The notes under the pieces: generated by a model | The model's input: the letters and a program-made list of their open reading frames with translations, nothing else | Told to the model about the DNA's origin: nothing | Database searches by the model: none | Program-made: the position numbers and the translations under genes | Shown here: one piece after another, positions 8,851 through 18,393 of the stretch | Layout: every line of letters begins with the position of its first letter | Numbering within the stretch: position 1 is the first letter of the stretch | Source: Eustoma russellianum | Lineage: Eukaryota > Streptophyta > Magnoliopsida > Gentianales > Gentianaceae | Direction: 5' to 3' | NCBI GenBank assembly: GCA_036186865.1 | Contig: AP025069.1 | Coordinates: 23,541,382-23,605,381, forward strand | Length of the DNA stretch: 64,000 nt

Positions 8851-11800
8851 TTAAACAACACGCAAGTTAACAGATGAGAGATCTAAAGTGACAGCCGCGC
8901 GCACCAATGAGGGAAGAGTTTGTGATGTATAATGATGCGTGATGGGGTCCAGCATTGCGTGTTGAGATAAATAATGCGCCGCCATATTAGCCTCTCGGTA
9001 GATATGATGATAGTTAAGTCGATGGAGATGTATCAGAGTATGAAGTAGCCGGAGATAATAATTTCCTTGAACCAGTTGCGGGTTGGCCAGCCGAGAAATC
9101 ATGGAAGCACAATCCGATTCCAATACGATGTTGCGATGTATAGGGAGAAAGTATAGAAGACCAAATAAAGCTGCTTGAATTTCTGCATTTTGCGGTGTTG
9201 CTAGGGGCAGCCTGAAGGAAATTGCACCCACACAATGTCCCATCGGATCCCGTAATATTGCACCCCCTGCTGCATATTGTCTGCCCACTGCCGCATCGGT
9301 ATTTAATTTGAGTCGCCCTGATGGTGGACACAACCAGCGGATCAGAGTAGGCCGTGGTAGCCTCAGCGATGGAAGCCAAGAGAAATATCGTCTAGGATCA
9401 GCAGCAAGTTTAGTGCCTGAGATTGATTTATACCAAGTAGTGATGTCATAGCGGACAGAGTTCTGTAGGCATGCCATCGTTATATTTGTTTGCTCCCCAT
9501 AAATAAATGATGTATAGGCACACCATATGTTGTACAAAATAATGCCCGGAATGATGATTTTGAAAACTCCAAAAAGAGATGTAGATACAGAACGATACCA
9601 CCAAGAAAGTATGTATTGTCGTAGTTGCAAAGTTGATGGTAAAGGACAATGCAATTCAGCAGCATAGGATGTCCATAAGTGTTGCGCAAATGGACAATAT
9701 ATAAACACATGATCCGCTGTCGCTGACTGTTTCTTACAGAATGGGCATTGAGTGGGTTGCGCAGTAATGTAGCGGCTAATATAATCTTCAAGTGGGAGTG
9801 CCGAGTGGAAAAGACGCCATAAGAAGATTTTAATATTTGGGGCGTGATGTTTATACCAAATGAATTTTGCAGAGAGAAGCTTTGGGCGAGGAAGGCGACA
9901 AATATCATATGCGCTGCGTAATGTAAATTCTCCAGTTGGCGTGTGTCGCCATGCGAGATGTCTGGCAGTTCCTGTCAACTGTGTTAGACAGAAAGGGTGG
10001 ATACGACAAATAAGTTTCCATATCGGTGAATCCGGCAAACGTGGTAAAAAATCTCCCCGAAGACCATATTTAGCATGCATATAGGTACTCCAAAGTGTAG
10101 ATTGTTGCTGATATGTCCACCAAATACGACAGTGATACGCTCGCTGCAACTTGGTTAGGTCCCGAATCCCTAAACCACCTTCATCCTGAGGCGCACAAAT
10201 TGTATTCCATGAAACCCAGTGGTATCGAGGACCCCAATAAAAGGATGCCATTTTCCGATGTATAATTTGAATTACTGATTTAGGCAGCCCACCAGATGCA
10301 ATTATATGTAAAGGCAAGGCCGATATGACAGAACGTAATAATACTAATCGACCCGCAGATGAGAGTAGTCTAGTGTGCCATCCATGGAGCCTGTCATCAA
10401 TGTGATGCAATAAAGGAACACAATATCTAGCGCGGGTGATACCTTTGTGTAAGTAGGAACCTAGGTACTTAAATGGTAGCGAGGAGCATTTCATGTGAAT
10501 AATGTCTTCCAAACTCCTCCGCTGCCTGGAAGTCATATTAGCCGATGGAATCATACTGCTTTTTTGAAAATTTACTTTTTGTCCTGAAGCTGTTTCATAT
10601 TGATTGAGGAAGATATGAAACCGTCGGAGATTATGCTGTGTACCTCTTAAAAATATCAGTAAGTCATCTGCATATGCCAAGTGTGTTATAGTCATTGGTA
10701 TACGGCCTAAACGAAAAGATTGTAAGTGTCCTGTGGCGGTTAAGGCCTTTAATCCTCTACTGAATCCTTCGGAAGATAAAATAAACAATAACGGAGATAG
10801 AGGATCCCCTTGTTTTACACCCCGATACGGCTGAAATGTGGAGGATGGTTGCCCGTTAATGAGGACTGCCAGTGTGGTTGCGCGCAAGTGGTTGAGAATA
10901 ATCCGGATGAAAAAATCAGTGAAACCGAAGGTGCTCAATAATTTTTCCAAGTATTCCCAACTGACTCTGTCAAATGCTTTCATCATATCCAGTTTCAAAC
11001 ATACCTGTGATCCACCCTTATCCAGCATATGTATCATCTCCCGTGCCATAAGAACTTGCGTTGAGATGTCAGAGCCTGGGAGGAAACCAGTTTGCTCTGG
11101 AGAAATTAGCCTTGAAATGATCTCGCCTAATCTGCTAGCAATGATACGGGTACACACTTTGCTCAGAAAGTTAGTCAAACAGATTGGTCTGAAATCACTG
11201 AATGTAGCAGGAGATTGTTTCTTAAGAATCAGTGTGATTAACGCAGAAGCCATCACTCTAGGCTGAGGGATACCCAGGAAAAATTCTTGTACTGCTTTTA
11301 CCACGTCAGTATGGATGGTTGACCAACATGATCTATAAAAATGTCCATTAAAACCATCCGGTCCGGCTGCACTAGAAGGATCTAAATGCCAAACTGCCTC
11401 TTTGATTTCGGGTTCCATGGGTAATCGCGTGAGATGCATATTATCTTCCGAAGATACCACCCGGGGAATGTGACAGAGAATGTCCTCATAAGAATGTGTA
11501 GGCTCACGGGCAAATAGTGTTTTGTAAAAAGATACTGCTTCAGCCATAATGTCATCTTGTGTTGTATAGAGAACACCATTAACATCATCAATTTGTTGGA
11601 TGCGCAACTGTAAACCCTTCCCTTTTACAATTGAATGGAAATAATGTGTATTCGCGTCACCCTCCTGTAACCATTTGACCCGAGATTTCTGCTTCCAAAA
11701 CCGTAATTCATATGCAGACGCTTGGAGATAATCAGCTTTTGCTTTATGATATTGAATGCGGTTTGTTTCAGTAGGGGACTCATCCCAGATTCGTTCTGCA

Positions 11801-12711
11801 TGCGATAGGACCGATTCTGCCTGCTGAACATTGGAAAAAATATTGCCAAAGATCTCTTTGTTCCAACGTTGAATGTCACGCTTTAAACTGAATAATTTAG
11901 AGTAGAAACCATACATGCCTCCCGTGGTAGGATAACTCGCCCAAGCATTCTTGATATAATGTTGAAAATCTTGATGAAGCAACCATGCATCCAAAAAACG
12001 AAAGGTACGACGTCCTGATGACTGAGAAATACGGCATTTAAATAACAAAGGCGTATGATCAGATGTGACGCGGGGCAGATGAGTGAACTGACAGTCCTCA
12101 AATGTATCCTGTAAAGCCGAATTTATAAATAACCAGTCCAGACGGCGACGTACTCTGCCCAAACCACTACCATCTGTCCAAGTAAATTTAGGCCCAAGAA
12201 ATTGTGGAGACATCAAACCACACGACTCAATACAATCATTAAACTCCTGAAGACTAGAAAGGGACGGATGTGATCGGCCTTCATGATCAGATAGGCTGCG
12301 AAATGTATTAAAATCTCCTCCAATAATCCAAGGAAGTGTGGACACGTCTGAAACGGAACATATAGAACTCCATAATGCACGTCGTTGCAGGATAGTATGT
12401 TTGCCATAAACAATAGACAGGATAAAAGAGTACTGCATTGGCCGATAGTTTAATGTAAAATGTAGCACTTGATCATCATCTTGCACTGAAATGAACTGAA
12501 AATCTGTGTCACGCCAAAAAACCCAAATGCGTTCTGACTTAGAGGCAAAATAATTTGAAATACCAAAATCTAAAGCAAATCGAGTAACATTGACAGGTGA
12601 GTGTTTTGGTTCTATCAAAGCAAGAAAATTCAGACGATGTTCACGAATTAACTGATGCAATCTAGGTAGAGAGGCTCGCATACCCCTTATATTCCATATC
12701 ATTATATTCAT
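8851..12711 (-). CDS. L1a ORF2: endonuclease, reverse transcriptase, RNase H
   Basis: An uninterrupted 1286-codon frame. Residues 1 to about 225 are an APE-type endonuclease: MIWNIRG at the start, GGDFNTF with Asp at 133, and SDH with His at 219. It nicks target DNA. The RT occupies about residues 480-760, with SDFRPICLTNFLSKV, LKLDMMKAFDRV, GVKQGDPLSPLLF and the catalytic YADD at 680-683. A zinc-binding RT-associated segment (CPFCKKQSATADHVFIYC) lies near residue 990. The C-terminus is an RNase H domain with NTDAAV (Asp 1139), AEIQAAL, ESDCASM and REANMAAHYL, a feature of one group of plant L1 LINEs. The ATG is fixed by its ATGA overlap with the ORF1 stop, also seen in L1e. All catalytic motifs looked for are present. 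I infer it was active recently. Confidence 0.95.
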   Translation of the reverse strand: MNIMIWNIRGMRASLPRLHQLIREHRLNFLALIEPKHSPVNVTRFALDFGISNYFASKSERIWVFWRDTDFQFISVQDDDQVLHFTLNYRPMQYSFILSIVYGKHTILQRRALWSSICSVSDVSTLPWIIGGDFNTFRSLSDHEGRSHPSLSSLQEFNDCIESCGLMSPQFLGPKFTWTDGSGLGRVRRRLDWLFINSALQDTFEDCQFTHLPRVTSDHTPLLFKCRISQSSGRRTFRFLDAWLLHQDFQHYIKNAWASYPTTGGMYGFYSKLFSLKRDIQRWNKEIFGNIFSNVQQAESVLSHAERIWDESPTETNRIQYHKAKADYLQASAYELRFWKQKSRVKWLQEGDANTHYFHSIVKGKGLQLRIQQIDDVNGVLYTTQDDIMAEAVSFYKTLFAREPTHSYEDILCHIPRVVSSEDNMHLTRLPMEPEIKEAVWHLDPSSAAGPDGFNGHFYRSCWSTIHTDVVKAVQEFFLGIPQPRVMASALITLILKKQSPATFSDFRPICLTNFLSKVCTRIIASRLGEIISRLISPEQTGFLPGSDISTQVLMAREMIHMLDKGGSQVCLKLDMMKAFDRVSWEYLEKLLSTFGFTDFFIRIILNHLRATTLAVLINGQPSSTFQPYRGVKQGDPLSPLLFILSSEGFSRGLKALTATGHLQSFRLGRIPMTITHLAYADDLLIFLRGTQHNLRRFHIFLNQYETASGQKVNFQKSSMIPSANMTSRQRRSLEDIIHMKCSSLPFKYLGSYLHKGITRARYCVPLLHHIDDRLHGWHTRLLSSAGRLVLLRSVISALPLHIIASGGLPKSVIQIIHRKMASFYWGPRYHWVSWNTICAPQDEGGLGIRDLTKLQRAYHCRIWWTYQQQSTLWSTYMHAKYGLRGDFLPRLPDSPIWKLICRIHPFCLTQLTGTARHLAWRHTPTGEFTLRSAYDICRLPRPKLLSAKFIWYKHHAPNIKIFLWRLFHSALPLEDYISRYITAQPTQCPFCKKQSATADHVFIYCPFAQHLWTSYAAELHCPLPSTLQLRQYILSWWYRSVSTSLFGVFKIIIPGIILYNIWCAYTSFIYGEQTNITMACLQNSVRYDITTWYKSISGTKLAADPRRYFSWLPSLRLPRPTLIRWLCPPSGRLKLNTDAAVGRQYAAGGAILRDPMGHCVGAISFRLPLATPQNAEIQAALFGLLYFLPIHRNIVLESDCASMISRLANPQLVQGNYYLRLLHTLIHLHRLNYHHIYREANMAAHYLSQHAMLDPITHHYTSQTLPSLVRAAVTLDLSSVNLRVV

Positions 12712-13565
12712 TGAGAAAGAGTAGTGTTACTTCCCTGAATGGCGTGAGACGCACTGCGTGTGAGAACAGTAGAAGGAGGTAAGGGAGGAAGATCCTTTCT
12801 AGAACGACGTTGTCTACGTGGAACAACAGGAATAAATGCTGCTGAGTCATCAGTGTCCTGCAAGCGTGAGATAAGGGTATCTGGGTCCGGAGTTGGAGTC
12901 ATATGCTGCATACGACGGACAACCTCATCTGGAACTGTTGGAACAGCACAAGGTGGATTTTCAGCTGGTAGGTCCGTATCTGAAGAATGACCTATATCAC
13001 AAACATCTGATGAATCTGGCAAATTGGAAGCAACTGCAGTGTCGAGCACCTGAGGTTGGGCCTCAGTTGATTCGTTGTTGAGGTCAGTCGAAGGTGGTGA
13101 ACCAGGTAGTATTATTGGCTCGGTAACCGGAGCCAATGGAGTTGCCTCGGATGTTTTCTTCTTAATTGGAGTCCAACGTTGTAGAGGACGTCGGGGAGGC
13201 GGCAGAGGTGGGGGAGGTGGAACCGTTGATGATTTCTGTGGCGGACATGAGGATGAAATATGGCCTAAACGTCTGCATGTGGTACAAAAAAGTGGCAAGT
13301 CTTCGTACTCAACAGTTTGCAGAATAAACCGATTTTTTGCCTGCAAATATATTTTTCTGGGTAACTCCTGAGAAACATCAACTTCAACACAAACACGAGC
13401 AACGGATGGACGCAATCCATCAGTCGTAGCAATATCGAGCTTAAGAGGGGTGCCAATTGGTCAAACTATTTCAAATAAAGCCTCTTTACGATGAAGATGA
13501 ACAGGTAGACCAGGCAGAGCAATCCAGACAGGAACAATAGGTACATCTGTAGTTGGATCAAAATC
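12708..13565 (-). pseudogene. L1a ORF1: nucleic-acid-binding protein, 5' truncated
   Basis: The frame enters from the truncated 5' end at 13565 with DPTTDVPIVPVWIALPGLP, a block also present in L1e ORF1. A TGA near 13459 follows, probably a CGA-to-TGA change, and then the frame is open to 12708. A CCHC zinc knuckle (CTTCRRLGHISSSC) sits in the open part, followed by a proline-rich basic region and a Ser/Thr/Pro-rich tail. Plant L1 ORF1 proteins of this type bind element RNA and form the transposition particle. About 125 N-terminal residues present in L1e are absent here. The stop codon at 12708-12710 overlaps the ORF2 start. Confidence 0.85.
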
Positions 13566-13640
13566 CACACGTTACATATATATATATGTATATATATATA
13601 TGTATATATATATATGTATATATATATATGTATATATATA
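13566..13640. repeat. Right target duplication of L1a and TA-rich microsatellite of LTR A
   Basis: CACACGTT (13566-13573) is the second copy of the L1a target duplication. It is followed by the LTR's own TA-rich tract, here expanded into about seven TATATATATATATG-type units. Other LTR copies have a much shorter TA tract at this place (about 18728-18745 and 31205-31225). Confidence 0.75.
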
Positions 13641-13870
13641 TATATGTATATATATAAATATATTCAAATTTTTTCTCCTTCGCTAAGGTTTTATCCACAA
13701 GGGTGGTTTTACTTGGCAAGGTTTTAATGCGACATATCATATATGATTGGAGGCTGAAAATCCTTAGCTCACTTCATTATTTGTTTACCTATGCGGACGC
13801 CTTGTAATATGGTTTCCCTCCACCACAAGTGAGGTTTTTTTAATAATATATCATTTTCTATAAAAAAATA
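13640..13870 (+). mobile_element. LINE L1b, severely 5'-truncated tail
   Basis: Only the conserved LINE 3' end is present: CCTTCGCTAAGG, TATCCACAAGGGTGGTTTT, TTGGCAAGGTTTTAATGCG, then a GAGGTTTTT block and an A-run near 13860. It is on the plus strand, opposite to L1a, and sits in the same TA-rich tract of LTR A. Its boundaries are blurred by the low-complexity target. Confidence 0.8.
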
Positions 13871-16290
13871 TATTTAGATTTTTTTAAAAGGCACAAGACA
13901 CATATATTCCGACGTACTACTCACACGTTACATATATCACGAACGTACATCAACGTCACACCACTGTACTTACCTCATGTATATGAGTATATTCAGGTCT
14001 TATAACATATGATATAAGTCATGGTGATGAAAAGATTATTACGACACGTTACAAAGTTGTAAACCAAAAATTGTCGTATCGGATGACTACCGAAAGTTCG
14101 CCAACGTGTCACGTACTTGCCATATATAGATAGCCAGCCCCTACACTTCAAAAATGGCTAAAAATTTCATGGCTAACATGTTATATTCAGTCATGAAATC
14201 ATTCCATGTTGGTACACACAAATCACCCCCAATTAAGGCCAAATTGTGCAGATTTCAAATTCATTTTTTGTCACATGTGGGGCGTCATTTAGTACAGCCA
14301 TTAGAGCTGAATATCTACTCGATTTTTTTCATATTATGTGTAACATAATATATATAACATGTGCAAAAATTTTGAATTTAATCCGAGAAAAATCGCGTGA
14401 TCGACAAATATCGAAAATTCGGTTTTCTACGATCATTATACATGGAACGTTTTTTGCATGACATGTAACATGTATATAGACACTTTTTACATATTCAATA
14501 CATAGTAAGGTGTTCTAGAATATTCAAAATAGGGCTGATTGGAATATACCATACATGTGTAATTATTGTGCACTATTTTACAGAGTTTACAAAAATAAAA
14601 TTCAACACATGTTGGAGACTATGTGCACGCTTAATGCAGCCTTGGTGGAGCTTATTTGTAGCTTAGTTGGCATCACAATTGGTGGAGAATAATTCACACA
14701 AGGTTAGTGACATAATGGAGGAAGCTACATAAGGTAACATTTAAAACTTTCTAGCAAATGTAACACATGCTGAAAATTCAGCATATGAGACATTATGGCG
14801 GGCAATTTTTTTGTCTTAATGTGGATCAATTTGCTTCTGAAAATTCAAGTGATTGATGTGTAGTAGTATGGTAACATTTCAAAATCTTGAGAATATAGCA
14901 CATGCTGAAAAACTTTGCATGTGAGACAATGATATGGCCGATTTTTTGTTCTTAGATGGAGATTAATTTGCTTCAAAATTTCTGTGGATTAATTGTAGAA
15001 TATTTAGCAATGTTTTGAAATTCATTTGACACATGTTTTTCATTTTATTCTCAGATTTGTTTTCAGCCACTAAGTGATGAAAAAACTCATCCAATCAAGG
15101 AGTGCCAAGTAAGCAATGCAAAACAATCATCCAATCAAGTTGTGTCAAGTAAGCAAGATGGTGTCACATCTATACAAGGCATTCTTCCAAGGACATAAAA
15201 GAGAATTCTCAAGGTGAATAAATGCCCTAGGGGGGCGGCCAAGTCTTGATAAAAGGAAGAGAAGAAAGCCACTCAAATGCAAGACAATTCTCATAATCTC
15301 ACAAGTGCAAAAAGTGTCTTCTACTATCTTCTTCTACATTTCTTTCTTCTTCTTCTTATCTCAAGCCTATTGTACTTATATTCATACATATTGGATAGGC
15401 TTTGATTAGACCACCATACATGTTTTAAATTGTAAAAGGTTGATCAAGGTATGATCAAACCTTCATCCGTTCAGTTGTGGTGTTCGTGATCGTGTGATTG
15501 CTTGTATTGTGTCTAAAGGGTTGGAGTTGGTGTGTAACTCTAGCAACCCTTGTGGTAAGGTGTTATTTTGTGATTAGTGATAACCGAGGAAGGTGTCCTC
15601 GAAGACTGGAGTAGGTTGTGTTAACCGAACCAGTATAAAATTCCTTGTATTCTTTACTTTACTGCACAATACTTTCAGTTTCCAGCATTCTGCATCCATT
15701 TCGTCACAATCTTAAAAATAGCAAACGAATTTCAAAAATTGTAAACTTTTGCGGAAACATAGCCACACCTCTTAAGTTTCATTTTGTGCAAGTTTCAACC
15801 CATTTGCACAAGTATAAGTCAATCAAACGTTAATAGTTCTGAGACTAGTGCAGTCTTATTTTCGGACTTGCAAAGGCTGAGAACTTGAACATATTTGTCC
15901 TACTTCCCAAAGGCATTTTTCAAAATTGTTTCAACCCATTAAAATAAATATCTTAAGGGGGAGTTACGGATTAATCGGAATAAAATTTGCAATTCAGACT
16001 ACTGTTTCTAGCAGATTTGCGCAATCTGACCACAAACGATTTTCAAAGAGTTAGAGGTTGATTTTTGATCTGAAATTTTTATGGAATACTCAGAACATCT
16101 GAGAGTAGAATTTCGCCAAATTTCAGAATTTTTGAACAACTGTAACCTAGTTTTTCAAACGTTTCAAATCAGGATCTGAAAATGGAAACTGTTTCTAGAA
16201 GTTGGGGTTTTGGGTTAAAATATTTTAAAAACCAAATTTTCCGCACCCATTATTTAACCCCCCTTCTAGTGGTGCCTTATAGGTCCTACA
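13871..16290 (+). repeat. Sirevirus LTR A, 3' segment
   Basis: Continues LTR A after the LINE insertions with GGCACAAGACACATATATTCCG, parallel to 18764 in LTR B and 31237 in LTR C. It carries a near-palindrome at 13999-14018, a TATA box at 14123-14130, CACATGCTGAAA-type inverted repeats near 14766 and 14889, and ends CCTACA at 16290. Apparent short reading frames (for example 14154-14461) are LTR sequence conserved between copies for other reasons. Confidence 0.85.
14123..14130 (+). promoter_or_regulatory. LTR A TATA box
   Basis: TATATAGA follows CACGTACTTGCCA and precedes CCAGCCCCTACACTTC. The same arrangement occurs in LTR B (18997), LTR C (31472) and both SIRE-A LTRs, so it is the likely core promoter of the element RNA. 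Confidence 0.7.
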
Positions 16291-16292
16291 AG

Positions 16293-16303
16293 TGGTATCA
16301 GAG
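16293..16303 (+). promoter_or_regulatory. Primer binding site of internal 1
   Basis: TGGTATCAGAG, two bases after LTR A, complementary to the 3' end of initiator tRNA-Met. Confidence 0.85.
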
Positions 16304-16346
16304 TGTAGGAACACTCACAACAAGGAGATCCAACAATCTAAGTGCG

Positions 16347-17563
16347 ATGGCAACCACTAGCTTCAAAACCGAACAAGAAGGTATGTCGAGTCAAAGGCCT
16401 CCTCTTTTAGATGGTGAGTCCTTTATCCAATGGAAACTTAGAATGAAACTCTTTCTTATGGCTATTGATATTGATATATTGTCTATTCTAGAAGACGGTC
16501 CATTCGTTCCCTCTAAATTATCTACTGTAGATGGTGTCACACTAGAGGTTGTAAAACCAAAACAAGAATACACTAGTGATGACAGAAAGAGACTAAGTAT
16601 GAATGCTAGAGCCATGCAATTACTTTTAAACGGGCTAAGCAAAAGTGAATCTAGTTACGTATCTAATTGCTCTAGTGCTCAAGAGATGTGGAGAATTCTT
16701 GAGATAAAACATGAAGGGACTAGCCAAGTAAAGGAGTCTAAGATTAATACGCTTATGTCCACACTTGAGTCTTTCAAATTATTGCCAAATGAGTCTATTG
16801 TCGATATGGATTTACTATTGACTAACTTTTATAACTCTCTTGAGTCACTTGGCAAAGCTGTCTCTATGCGGGAAAAGGTCCAAAAGGTATTAAGAAGTCT
16901 CTCATCCGAATGGGACCCTAAAGTCACGGATATTAAGGAGAGTAAAGAAACGAAATCAATAAAAATGGCGAAACAAATCGGATCATTTAAGGTATATGAA
17001 AACAAACTCACTTTAAGAAATTCCGAATCTACTTCTAAACAAGATAAGGGTATATCATTTAAATCAAATGAATACGTCTCTACTTCTTAAGATTGCATAG
17101 ACGATAGTCACACAGATTCCAATGATGAAGATCTAATCACGATGGCTAGATTATTAAGAAAGATCATGAGAAAATCAATTAAAACCAAACACAAGCCTAC
17201 TTCATCTAAGAACCATAGAAATAAAAATAATGAAAAAATAAAGTGTTATGAATGTGGGAAACTTGGACACTTGTCATATGATTGCCCGAACAAGGACAAA
17301 CAAACAAACAAAAACCATGACAAAGATTGGACAAAAACTAGACTCATCTCAGAACCTAAACAAAGGAGAAGATCCTTCAAAGCCTCTACTTGGAGTGATT
17401 CATCTTAGTCTGAGACTGATGATAACAAAGAACAAATGGCACAAGTATGCTTTACATCTAAGGCATCAAATGAGGTATCTTCTGACTCTGATTCTGATTC
17501 TGAAGCTTCTTATGATTATTTGTTTAGTCAATATTTAGAATTGTGCAAGTTTCAACCCATTTG
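16347..17563 (+). pseudogene. gag: Sirevirus internal 1 gag: capsid part and zinc knuckle
   Basis: The start MATTSFKTEQEG is chosen because SIRE-A gag begins identically at 52536. The frame encodes a copia-type gag capsid domain (SQRPPLLDGESFIQWKLRMK, SCSSAQEMWRILEIKHEGTS-like blocks) close to SIRE-A's. A TAA at 17088-17090 interrupts it where SIRE-A has a serine. In the same frame the zinc knuckle CYECGKLGHLSYDC follows at about 17246-17290, then a TAG at 17406 that SIRE-A shares. The coiled-coil region seen in internal 2 is missing: the frame runs at about 17541 into 23 bases identical to LTR sequence. Gag would package element RNA into particles. Confidence 0.88.
17541..17563 (+). other. 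LTR-derived patch at gag deletion junction
   Basis: These 23 bases are identical to 15784-15806 in LTR A. They sit exactly where about 450 bases of gag coiled-coil sequence, present in internal 2 and SIRE-A, are missing. The following AAAAGACGATAAAACAATTC matches internal 2 at about 30015. Confidence 0.8.
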
Positions 17564-18100
17564 AAAAGACGATAAAACAATTCGATAGAGGTACTTGCAT
17601 GTTAGATCGTCTCATTTCTTCGCAAAAACATGAAACCGACAAAACCGGATTAGTGTATATTGAAAATAATCAGGTACAAAACAAATCTACAAATTTTGTT
17701 TTATCTTCATCTAAGCGACAACATGTACTTAAAAAGATCGTAAAGCCTAAGAAGGTGACAATACAATCTAGCGAGTCCCACGTTGCATTTCATCGCACTA
17801 CTTCTTTTTCATCAAGTGGAAAGTATAATTGTGTGCCATATAGAGATAAAAGAAAGCCATTCATTATGCGATATTCATATCATACAAATGCATCTAGATC
17901 ACGAACCATACACACAAACAGAAAGGCATATCAAAAACAAAGATCATACTATGTGCATCATTGGATTCTCGGCCAAAGGCCAAACACATACCCACATAAT
18001 GTCTATTGTGTTACGTCTTCATCTCTTTTCTCAAATTTTGGAAGACCTAGAAAGGTCACCCAAATTTGGGTACCAAAAGGGACATTTGCAAAGGGTTGAA
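17564..18100 (+). pseudogene. Internal 1 gag C-terminal part
   Basis: An open stretch (17599-18099) in a different frame from the upstream gag part encodes MLDRLISSQKHETDKTG, a histidine/arginine/tyrosine-rich middle and the ending RPRKVTQIWVPKGTFAKG before a stop. It matches the C-terminal third of internal 2's frame nearly residue for residue. In Sireviruses this basic segment lies at the end of Gag, just before protease. Here a stop follows and no protease, integrase or RT exists; polypurine tracts begin about 120 bases later. Confidence 0.82.
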
Positions 18101-18219
18101 TAAATAACCCTTAAGAACACACTTTTGATATTATTGCATAATACACTTGAAATGTAAGATTTTTGTTGTTATACTAATTGCTATTTTTTCTTACATGCAC
18201 TTTTGATTTTATTTCCAAA

Positions 18220-18393
18220 ATAAAGGGGGGGAGAGAGTGCATGATTTAAGGGACAGCAAGAGTGATTGATTGCACAAATCAAGGGTGAGAGAATTCAAAA
18301 TTCAAAATTTGAATTTGTGCACGATTGGAGGGGGAGCGGTTAAATTTAAATCATGAACTAAGGTTATTTTGTAAATCATCAAAAAGGAGAGAT
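18220..18393 (+). promoter_or_regulatory. Polypurine tracts before LTR B
   Basis: A decayed set of the repeated tracts: AAAGGGGGGGAGAGAG, AAGGGACAGCAAGAG, AAGGGTGAGAG, GGAGGGGGAGCGG and AAAAAGGAGAGATT. The last precedes the LTR start TGCTGAG. Confidence 0.75.

Larger units (their letters stand above)
8139..13565 (-). mobile_element. LINE L1a (L1-type with RNase H), 5' truncated
   Basis: A 5.4-kb non-LTR retrotransposon on the minus strand, inserted in Sirevirus LTR A. In its own direction: truncated ORF1 (13565-12708), ORF2 (12711-8851), 3' untranslated region with two hairpins, conserved 3' end, and A-tail at about 8139-8145. It is flanked by an 8-base target duplication. ORF2 is fully open, so this is the freshest-looking LINE in the window. 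ORF1 lacks its N-terminus and has one stop, so the copy as it stands is unlikely to be self-sufficient. Confidence 0.92.

Noticed and set aside
8139..13870. Twin-priming inversion of a single LINE as the origin of L1a plus L1b
   Set aside because: Twin priming leaves one 3' end. Here two 3' ends face outward and L1a has its own target duplication, so two insertions fit better.
14154..14461. Short frames just after the LTR TATA box, also at 19004, 31479, 46247 and 54561
   Set aside because: They recur only because the LTRs are homologous; they are short, on both strands, and end at variable places.
16293..16303. tRNA-like sequence TGGTATCAGAG at several places
   Set aside because: It is the complement of a tRNA 3' end used as primer site next to LTRs, not a tRNA gene.
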